Assembly: GCA_963281155.1 (NCBI GenBank)
Contig: CAUJLY010000002.1
Span: 3,596,001-3,660,000 of the forward strand
Direction of reading: 5' to 3'
Source of the DNA: Rhabditophanes sp. KR3021
Lineage: Eukaryota; Nematoda; Chromadorea; Rhabditida; Alloionematidae
DNA length: 64,000 bases
Numbering within the stretch: the stretch's first letter is position 1; each line of letters opens with the position of its first letter. The position numbers were made by a program, and so were the translations under genes. Of the stretch, positions 24,533 to 34,800 are shown one piece after another. The notes beneath the pieces were generated by a model that made no database searches, had not been told where the DNA came from, and saw nothing but the letters and a program-made list of their open reading frames with translations.

Positions 24533-27500
24533 ATGGTCCACCAACGGGATCAACAACTAAATAGAAAAAGACGAAATATTGAACCTCTATCTATGTCGTC
24601 GTCATCGTCAAACTCCGGGGCTTCAGATAATTGTGGAGCATCAATAAACTCGACTGGCACAGGTATGTCTGGAGGATCAAATGACTCCACCGGATCAGGT
24701 AACTCCTTATCTTACTTCTTACTCAACTCTTCTATCTTAGACTTACCAGCTTTGATTATGATGAGCAATATGCAGAATCAGGCCATCTTCGGAAGCTCAA
24801 GGATGCAATTGCAGTCCATTTTGCTTGCTCAAGGACTCAGCACCCCACAAATTCAAATGATGACATCCAACCTTAATGGGGCATATCCCTTCTATGGCAA
24901 TAATTTTTGCTTCCCTTACAACGCTAATCAACTTTCTTATAATAACTTGTCACCAGTTACTCCCACAGATGTCCCAGTTTCCCAGCCCGGCTTGGCACAT
25001 CTAAGCAATCTCCAACAATCTATGCATTCCATGCAATCTCTTCAATCCGTCCAGCAGTCTATGCAATCCATCCAATCGAATTTGCATCATCCAAACTTGC
25101 TTCCCCCATCAATGCACCGTCAAAATTTACTTCAATCAAACTTGAATCATGCCAATTTGCTCCATTCTAACTTGAGTCAAACTAACTTGCCTCCTCCAAC
25201 TCTCCGCCAACCAACAGCTTTAAGGCAACAAGACCAAGTTAACTTCATCCCCAAGCAAAATAAACGCGGCAGACCTCCAGGCATCAACAACAGTTACAAA
25301 AATTTGTTGGAAAAAGTTAATCAACTTCATGCTATTACAGGTTCAGAAGAAAATAAAGGACCCTCTGAATCGTATAACACTCCAGTCCAAGAAGATGAAG
25401 AACAGGCTTGCCAATGGGACAACTGTACCGATATTTGTCCAAGCCAAAATATGCTCGTTGAACACATTACTACCAAACATATTACCAGTTCTGAGCTGTT
25501 CTTTTGCAGGTGGAAGGGATGTGATCGTGAACACCCATTTAAAATGCAATACATGCTCGTAATGCATATGCGCCGCCATACAGGTTTTTTGAGGGTCGAG
25601 GGTTACAAATTTTATTAAGGAACACAAATTATGTAAACAAAAACAAGATACAATTAGATGATAATTAGCGACGTTGGGAATCATTTTGTTGACTTCTAAT
25701 TCTACTTTTGATATTCCCTGACACTCCGCAATACAAAATTCCTTCCGTAGATTGATCAAAAGATAGCAATTTATGACCGACGTTTGCTGGAATGTCCAAC
25801 AAGAGATAAGTTCACTGGCTCCCTTTGCTTGTATTGCGAGAATCAGCATTCCTTAGACTATCCCTTCGTTTTTTCAATAATTGTTTGTCATTCAACTTAT
25901 TGTCCTCTTCTAATGTCTTCTTCACTTAAATTCGTGAGTTACTTCATGCTCTCCCGTCCCAGTGGAACGTTTGGTTTGTTTCGGTATTAAAAGTAGTGCC
26001 GTAACTGCCACATTTAAGCATCACCCTTTTTAGTAGTCGAATCATAGCTCTTTGGAGATGTATTTATTGAAATTCTGTAGACATTATGTTCTTTCAAAAG
26101 ATAGTTACACAAATATTCCCCAGCTTAATAAGTGCCTCGGTATACAGCTACAAAATCAATTCCATTTTTTGATTGGCTCCACAGTTGGCGAACTTTGAAT
26201 AACCCGACTAATCACATGTTCGGTTGTGATTGCAATGTCTCTTCACAGAAGTATTTCCATAATCTGATCATTTTTTCGCGTCATCGGACTTTTATTTACC
26301 ACAGGGAGTCCAACTCATTCACTGTGCTTCTTGAATAACTTTACCGGTCCATCATCTTTAAGCAATTCATTTAATATAGCTGTTTCATTTCTAATTTGAT
26401 TACAGATTCTCATTAATTTGTGGTCATTCCAGAAAGACCCCTCACCGCATAATTGACATCGACTAGTATATCCTACGTCTTTTGTATTGTCCTTCTTATC
26501 TCATTTCAAAACTTCAATCACTAACTCAACGAAATCAGCATTGTCTTCCATCTAACAAAAGTTTCCTTTTAATTTACTATCAAATTTGGTATCATCATAG
26601 GAAACGTAGCACTTCTTGATTGTCAGAATTCAAATAAGCTGAGAATATCGTTAAACCCGAATAATAATGAAGATAAATTAGTTAATTTGAAGCCGTTTTC
26701 TTGAAGTACATCCCATCTAATTCTGCCTTCATTGTATCACATCTTTTAAAAGGCAAACTATTGCCTGAATCAGTCTTATCTGAAGCATCCCTTTCATTAG
26801 TTCATCATAACTGCTGGCATTCTCTAACTTGTGCTTCATAACAGTAAAATTGAGTTGAGATATTTTAAAAATGAAAAAGCAAATTTACTTAGCAAAAAGA
26901 CACTTTCTCAATTAATACTTTATTAAAACACAACATCTGTTTCATATTCCTGTTCGTAATATTAATTCTTGCAGGGGAGAAACCCAATGAATGTACATAT
27001 CCTCATTGCCACAAAGCTTACTCCAGATTAGAAAATCTAAAGACCCATCTTCGTACACATACTGGAGAACGACCATACATCTGTGAGTATGTTGGATGCA
27101 AGAAGGCTTTTTCTAATGCTTCAGACAGAGCCAAACACATGAACAGAACTCATTCAGACAAAAAGCCATACGAATGTCAACAATCAGGCTGCAAAAAGGC
27201 ATATACTGACCCTTCTTCCTTAAGAAAACACATCAAGACTGTTCATGGAGAAGCTGCGTATGAAATTGCCAAACTACACAAGGCCAAGTACGGAGGTAGA
27301 AAGGGGGGTGCTTACAATGGTAAACATTCAAACAATGAGAATGAATTTAAGAAATTCCGTGCTGACGATGAAGATAGTCAAGAATCTGGAGAACAAAAGA
27401 TGGAAGAAGAGGAGCAAAATAAGAAGTTTGCCCAAGCAGGTCCTTTGTTAAATGAAGCTATCGCACAAATGTTCCATCGTCCATTCAACTATAACGGGCA

Positions 27501-29309
27501 AGGCAGCAGCGGAAGTAGTGGCTCTAGTGGTTCAAGCGCCCCAAGTTCTAATACTTCTCGAAATGGCGCGTCTCCTATCAATGTAGTGGCACCCAATACC
27601 AATCAGCCTGCAAATAAAGGAGGTGGCGGTGGAGTTCCATTTTCAGTTGAAAAATACTTTCTTCCAATGCTTCCATATTTGCTAGATAGAATCTCATTTA
27701 ATAATAATAGAGCATACTCTCAAAATGAACTTGCTAATCCAGGAAGATATCCCATTTATTTTAATAATTATTTACCAAAAAACATTTACTCAGAGGAATC
27801 GCACGGTGCCAATCCAAACTACCAACCTAATGCTTACAAAAATATGGACCCATTGCCGGGTGATGCATTCAATCAACATGGACAAACTCCTTACAACTAT
27901 CCACAACCACCCCAAAACAATTCAGCCGCTCACCCAATAATTCCAGCTCCACAAAGGCACTCATCAGACTCCTTCTACAAAGGAAATGACGGCGGCATGG
28001 ATAATTATGGAAAGAATACTGGTAATTATGCTAATCCAAAGAATAGTGCTATGGATCCTTACTTTAATTCACAGAATAATGGTATGGATAATTATCTTAA
28101 CCAAAAGGGAGAGCAGGAATCTAGGAAGAATGGGAAAAATAGTAAATCTACATATGCTAAGAAACAAACAAAGATGGGAAATGACAGTGGCTATTCCAAG
28201 GAAGATAACAGACCTGATTCAAGCGATAAATCCGGCAATTCTTCTTTAACATCAACTCCCGAAACAGTTCGTTTCAACCAACTTGTCATGAACCATGGCA
28301 GACCCCATTATGGATACCCAAGACAAATTCAGGATCCCGAAGAATTTCCCCATGATGATCGTGTCAACCCTTGGATCAATAGGGAATCCTACCCAGTTTA
28401 CCGATCCCAGCGCGTTCCAGGAGGAAATGTGATGCTTGAAAATCAAAGTTACAATTGCCCGATGGCTGGACATTCCCACGTTTATCCTAGCAACATCAAA
28501 TTACGCGCTGAGCAAATGACTATGTCTCGCCCCATCTATGCTCCAGCTACCTTCGTTGACACTAGCGCTAATTATAATACTTTTACTGATACCACACCAC
28601 AATATGCTCCAGCTACTATTTATGACGATAGCAGGTCAGAATATGCTCCAACTACTACCTATCTTGATACCAGATCGGAATATGCTTCAGCAACAACAAC
28701 TTTTTGTGATGCTGGATCTGAATATGCTCCAACAACTACTTTTTGTAATGCTTTATCAGAGTATGCTCCAGCAACTACCGTTTTCTGTAATACTGCATCG
28801 GAATACGCTCCAACTACAGCTACCTTTTGTAACGCTGGATCTGAATACGCTCTAACTACAGCTACTTTTTGTGATAACACGACTACTCAATTCCCTACTT
28901 ACACTGAGTCAAGAACCAGAAATTTCACTACTCCTGACATCATCAATATGCACATGTATGATCCAAAACCAGTTGATTGTATTAATCAGGAGACAAGCTG
29001 TGTTGGGGGTGAACAACGTGAAGCAATTTTCGCCGTTTCTCATCTAACCGGACCAACTGCTGATTATGAAGATCACGTACTTAATGGAATGGTAAGTTGA
29101 ATAAATCGTTTTCCACATTTACATAATTTTTGTAGCATTCTAGCCCTGTACCAGCACTGGCTGATTTAGGTGACTCTGTAGTAGACATTCTCGCCTCAAT
29201 CGCTGTGGACGAGGAAGACGAGACAGAACAAACTTCGAAAACCAAACGTGATTTGATTGGAACTGGAGAATTCAATGGGTTTCCAGAAAATAATAATGGA
29301 CCAAATTGA
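24533..29309 (+). CDS. GLI: GLI/Cubitus interruptus-type zinc-finger transcription factor
   Basis: GLI proteins are DNA-binding effectors of Hedgehog signalling. Exons are 24533-25583, 26975-29091 and 29136-29309, giving about 1,113 residues. The N-terminal 280 residues are rich in Ser, Asn and Gln with SMQSLQS-type repeats. Five C2H2 fingers follow. Finger 1 ([20 protein letters not shown]) and finger 2 ([20 protein letters not shown]) are in exon 1. Fingers 3-5 are in exon 2, with [40 protein letters not shown] and [16 protein letters not shown], which are diagnostic of GLI rather than ZIC or GLIS. The intron splits the TG|EKP linker between fingers 2 and 3. Beyond the fingers lie Asn- and Tyr-rich sequence, a tandem SEYAPTT repeat (28600-28890) and an acidic C-terminus ([13 protein letters not shown]) that could activate transcription. 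I do not recognise a SUFU-binding SYGH motif or processing sites. An acceptor-like TTTTTAG 21 bases upstream of the ATG suggests a spliced leader or non-coding exon. Confidence 0.93.
25584..26974 (-). pseudogene. unrecognised broken coding sequence in GLI intron 1, antisense to host
   Basis: The 1.39 kb intron reads as coding-like on the minus strand. From right to left there is [19 protein letters not shown], then [16 protein letters not shown], then [20 protein letters not shown] and [20 protein letters not shown] (about 26340-26480). Next come [16 protein letters not shown] and [19 protein letters not shown] (about 26165-26290), and finally [20 protein letters not shown] (about 25755-25815). 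Stops and frame changes separate the pieces. The CQLCGEG...H arrangement might bind zinc. I do not recognise the family. It may be a decayed nested gene or mobile-element protein. Confidence 0.35.
28600..28890 (+). repeat. in-frame coding repeat in the GLI-like protein (SEYAPTT unit)
   Basis: Within exon 2, about seven copies of a 14-16-residue unit of the form SEYAPTT-x-TFCNAG occur in tandem. Nucleotide copies differ mainly at third positions, for example GAATATGCTCCAACTACT against GAATACGCTCCAACTACA. The reading frame is kept across all units. Confidence 0.85.
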
Positions 29310-29505
29310 GATATAATTTATGTTAAATTGAGATATACTTTATGTTAAATTGAGATATATTTCATGTCAAATTGAGATATACTTCATGTTAAATTGAGGT
29401 ATACTTCATGTTAAATGGAGATATACTTCATGTCAAATTGAGATATATTTATGTTAGATTGAGATATTCTTTATGTTAAATTGAGATATTCTTTATGTTA
29501 AATTT
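29303..29505. repeat. 22-bp minisatellite, 9 copies, beginning at the GLI stop codon
   Basis: The unit AAATTGAGATATACTTTATGTT starts at 29303, 29325, 29347, 29369, 29391, 29413, 29435, 29456 and 29478, with a partial copy at 29500. The spacing is 22 bases, once 21. The first copy supplies the stop codon (AAT TGA), so the array begins inside the last codons and forms the start of the 3' untranslated region. Confidence 0.95.
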
Positions 29506-31877
29506 TTAGTTTACTTTTTAATAGGGGTTTAAATTAACCAAAGCGCCAGACAACTATTCCATTTTTGATAAATTATTGTCGTATTCATGCTTTATTAATT
29601 GGCATGTTTACCACCTTCTTACTCTTTCAAGAACAACTTAGTTTATGTATAGTAGTTATTGTGCCTATATAACAAATCATTTTTATTACACGTATAACTG
29701 ACAAAATATTATCCATTCTTGCTATATTTTTTGTATTTTCTTTAATATCTCATCTTTCCAATGAACTCATTTTTTACACATACTTATTATGATTATTTTT
29801 GATTAAAGTAAGTAAGTATTTGAAATGAATGATTTATTTATACCGGCGATAAACAATAAAAGTTTTGTTTAAATTAGTTGTAATGATTTTAAAGTTGTAA
29901 AGGATAATAAATAAAGTAATTGAAGAGAGAAATTGAACAAAGAAAATGAGCCTCTTAATTACAACCAGTGCATACATGCTCACAAAATTTTGCATGTTCC
30001 CATACAAAATTTAACGGTTACTCATAATTCATTAAAGGTAATAATAATAAGTATACGAAGCACTTTGCATGATAACGGTTTTACGACTTTTCCTTACAAC
30101 AAACATTAATTCATAAAATTGGATGGTGTAAAATAACGTCTTTTTCGACCCATTCACTCACTACAAGTAAATATTCTGTTATAGTGATGTGAGGGACGAA
30201 TAAATAAAATGAATCATTTTTTCGAATTTAAACTTTATTGCTGGCTTATTAAACATTTGATAAAAAACAAAGGCGATTTATGTTCATCCTAACATTGACA
30301 AGAAAGACACTCAAACCATCAAATACTTGGATCTATTTTTGTTATTATAAGCCATCATAATAGCCCTGGGTTTTTTAATAGTGATGCATCTTTAAGTGCA
30401 ACATAAACTTTTATTCCTATAAAAAATAAAATGCTCTTTTGATACTGTAAATTTGACGTATCTAATTATCCAAAAATTATTTAACCTCATTCAGAGGGAA
30501 TATATTTTTTAACTATCTATTTCCGAGATTAAAATAAATCTAAAGTAAATGAAAGAAATTGTACTATGAAGCATGTGTAATTACAAATACTTTTTTAAGA
30601 AACAAATACTAATTTAGTTTCCACTTCGTATTTAATTCATGTATGTCATCATTTTTTGTAAAATAATTGGGCACCAGTATCAAAGGCTTATTAATATGTA
30701 TTAGTGAGATTTATCATATTTCGTTGGATATCGTAAGTAAGGTATGCTTTTTAGTTGTCCTCGAGTTTTATGACTTTTTTATGTCATTTTTGAGATTGAG
30801 TCGGCTGCACAAATATAATTGAATATTTGGCTGATAGAAATTATATACTGAAACGGAAAAGATAATTAACAGCCACACTAATGAGTACTTGTTAAACATC
30901 TTTTTCTAAAAATAGCTTTAAAAAGTAAATGTACGAGGCAAACAGTTTTTATTTACTTTTGGCAATTTCCTAAAGCCAGGGATTTGGTAAAACTAATTAA
31001 TTGAAAAGGTCATGCTTCGGATTAAAGAAAGATATTAGCTGAGGATTAAAGAATGCAACTTCTTAAGATTAAAGGATTTGTGATAAGAAGTTATTCCATT
31101 GTTCAAGTTGCAGATAAGTGTCCATTTTAATATTTGTGTGAAGGGATCTGTTTTAGAATACATGTTTGTTTGTTATAACATCAATCATTTTAAAGTCGGA
31201 AATGAGTAGAAATTGAAGGAAGGTAATATTAATTCAAGAAATTCCAATGAAAGTATTCCCTTTCCTCATCACTCACTTACTATTGTAAAATGGAGGTACA
31301 AATTGCATTCAAGAAAAAAGACACTAAAGACACATATCCGGTACTTACGTTGATAAGCAGTTTCCGGCTAAGATTGAAACGTATATAAAGATTCAGTATC
31401 ATTATCAAAATCGTTTGTGCAAAATAATAATATGATATTGAAAAGATCGTAGCAATCTTAGGATATGGCAGGTATGTTTGTAAAAAGGCCAATAAAAGTT
31501 GAAGCTGTGAATTAAAGAAAATAATAAATGTAACCGTTATCTTAACCAAACAGTTTGAATCTAAGAAAGTTTACCTGGGGCCGCCATCGTTCTCAAACTA
31601 TGGCAACATTTAATTGTTATTGTGTGTTTAATGTTTAATAGTTTTTGAACTTTTGACATTGCCTGTTTTGAGAGATAAGGTCCGGTTGAATGAACAATAG
31701 TACCTTAATATTGAATTCAAGAAAGCGGTTATTGATATAGAGTTGATAACTTTAGAAAATATGTATTATATGTATTCATTGTAACAATTATTGTAAAGAC
31801 ACAAAAGTTTTATTATTAAAAGCATTTTTAATATTCAGATTGAGATTTTGGCACATATGTACTTTTAAGTAGGAATA
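29506..31877. other. intergenic region between GLI and SLC6
   Basis: About 2.4 kb of AT-rich DNA with AATAAA motifs at 29857 and 29909 suitable for GLI polyadenylation. A minus-strand hydrophobic frame at 31328-31490 flanked by splice-like sites was examined and not accepted as a gene. Nothing else supported. Confidence 0.45.
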
Positions 31878-34800
31878 ATGGCAGAATCTGATCAGTCAGT
31901 GTTACTTAATAACGGTATGTTTTTGATTATTCTACACTTCTTATACTCCTCTTAATTTTAGATAGTGCAAGAAATTATCAAACTATTAATTGCACACAAG
32001 TTGTAGTTCCGAAAAAGATGAGCGCATCCAATTCTTTTCAATTAATAAAATCTTCCCCAAAGGAATTGTCCATTTCTGGGAGAGAGCTTGAACCAGAAGA
32101 TGAAGATCGAGAAAAATGGGATGGGAAGATAGAATTTCTGCTATCAGTTATCGGATTTGCGGTAATTTTTCATTTGCTCTTAATTAATACCATGTAATTT
32201 TGCAGGTGGATCTATCGAACTTCTGGCGCTTCCGCAAGTCATTGTCCTAATAACGTTAAAATAATCTCTTATCTTTCAGCTTATTTGTGTTATAAAAATG
32301 GAGGTGGCGTATTTTTGATTCCTTATACCATAATGGTTTTGACAGCAGGTAAGTTTACATATTAGATGTAGAGAATAACTAATTACATTTAATTTAAGGT
32401 ATTCCATTGTTTTTGATGGAAATTGCATTAGGACAATATCACAGACGTGGGGCAATCAGCACTTGGGGTAAAATTTGTCCATTAGCCAAGGGGATTGGTT
32501 ACTGTGTAAGTTTTAAACAACATAATTAAATTTGGGTTAAATATAGAGTTTATAAAAATGAGTAAAAATAATTGAATGTTTGAGAATAGATTTACATAGA
32601 ATATATTTAACCTTCGTAAAGCTCGTACTTGAATCCTTTGTGATACTGTCCATCATTGAGATACCTTGTCGTAACACGTTGATCCACACAGCAATCTCGA
32701 GCAGCCTCAGAAGTGGATTCATATAAGGCAATCCATTTATCATTTGAACCATGTTTAATGATCGGCATACCAACTAGAAACGCGACGTTTTCTTGCTGAG
32801 TGACAAATCTAGGTTGAATGTAAAGTTATTCAACTTGTCCTTATGATCTGCAACAGGAAGGTTTAAAGGATTTTCAATAAGAGCAGTTGCGACCAATTTG
32901 TGGATTGTACAATTTTTACTGGCAAGATTTATTTTACAATGGCCATTTGTTCCTATACAAGGTTTCATTATATGTGCATTTACCACCTGTTAGTTCTTCT
33001 TCAAAGTCAGTATTTATTGGATCTCCTGTCTCCATAGCATTCACATTAATTTTCTATCCACTCTATAATTGAAGTAGCCTTATTTTCCCCGTTGTAACAA
33101 TGATATTTTCCATTTCTGATAAGTTTGAGAGTCGGGAACTTTTTACATCAAATATCTGCTGTGGATACCTGAGGACATCCAGTTTTGGCAAACTTAACAA
33201 ATTCATCCCCAAAAGGAACAGCAACCTTGATCATTTGATAAGAAGTATCCTCCGAATGTGGGCACCTAAGCATAAACATTAATAGATTATTTGCTAAACT
33301 TACCCATGACGGCAGAACATGACAAACACAGAATCGTGCTTTTCAAACACGTTATCAAAGTTAGCCTAAAATAATAAACAAATATGTCACTTACTGTAGT
33401 AATGATCAATACCCTATGTTCCTCTTCCATTAAATTAGCAGCTGCAATAGATTCGCCATCTTTTTCTCTTCCCTGACGGCCATACAATCCAGTATCATGG
33501 GAATTCTGATAATTTTCACTGCTTGTCACCCACTCCAACCTACAGCCCTATTGTCAGTATGAATTCCATTGATATGGTTAATATCACAATGTTCTTCAGT
33601 AGGTGGTGGTCCATGAAATGTAGGGCAAACCAAACGGTGAATGTGCCTTCTCACAACATCTGTTCCTTTGAAATCAACCATTGACGAGATTATCAAATAA
33701 TCATTCTCAGAATCAAGTTGTGGATTCAATACATAATTAGATTTAGCGTTTCGAATTTTTCCTAATTCGGTGACCAAGTAACCACCATCTTCATTGACTA
33801 CCAACTATTTATCACCAAATGTGAAAAATTCTGGAAATGTGAGCCTATAAAGACGACATAGACCACGATCTTTCTTTTAATTTCCATAAGTGTGCAATTG
33901 CATAATGTAATACAGCCGCCTTTGTTGACGCCTCCAAAAAACATGTCTTTCTTGTCCTGTACCTTTCTATGCGATGACATCTCAAAATCAGGAAACTCAT
34001 CAAGAGCCCTGTAGGTTAATGCAATATTTGTATCGACTGGCGATTCCTAAAAAGTTAATAAACAAAGACTTTAACACTAACTACTCTTTTTGACATAAAT
34101 CCACCGCCTGTTGGATCCGGACAAACTATATTCTATAACTTGACAAGAGTCATTGATCTTCTATCCTTGTAATTTCCTCCAATAAGTGTAACATGGACCG
34201 AGTTACAATTTTTCAAAAGTGGTATAAACGTGCTTTTAGAGATTGCAACTGCGTAAGACCAGAAGATAAGTTGGTAAAACGTTTAGTTGCGTTATATTCA
34301 AAAAATTTAATTCAAATTTGTAAAGCAAATTTTTAATGTAAATTTTTAGGTTGTTTTTACGGCATTTTATACAGATTTCTTTTACAATGTCATTATTGCT
34401 TGGGCTCTTCACTTCTTCTTTGCATCATTCACTTTCAATTTACCGTGGGCCTCTTGCAATAATACTTACAATTCACCTGCTTGTTATGAACCAACGTAAG
34501 TTTAATGCAATTATTCAAATAACTCAATGGCATTTTAGTTGGTCAAATGATGGAACCAGTGAATGTTTAACTCAAATTGCTTCAAACGAAAACACTACAA
34601 AAAGAATTTCTGCTGTAGAGGAATATTTTTACAAAAGTTTTCTTGGGCTTCACGAACCTTCCGTGCCCGATTCACATGTTTACAGAAGTCTTAGCAATTT
34701 AGGACCTATTAATTGGGAGATTGCCCTATGTTTACTTATCGTAAGTTATATTTTTATTTATTGCATCATTTACGCATGAAGTTAGTGACTAAAATAAGTT

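Noticed and set aside
25784..26338. Plus-strand open frames in GLI intron 1 as alternative GLI exons
   Set aside because: They are short, Cys- and Phe-rich translations opposite better minus-strand frames, and splicing 25583 to 26975 restores the conserved TGEKP linker exactly.
24533..29309. ZIC or GLIS identity for the zinc-finger gene
   Set aside because: Finger sequences ([37 protein letters not shown] with [15 protein letters not shown]) follow GLI/Ci more closely than ZIC or GLIS.
31280..31590. Possible small membrane protein on the minus strand (MAAP exon plus a hydrophobic exon between splice-like sites)
   Set aside because: The ATG exon (ATGGCGGCCCCAG) and the hydrophobic frame do not join in phase; the in-phase reading stops after 19 residues. 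No family recognised.
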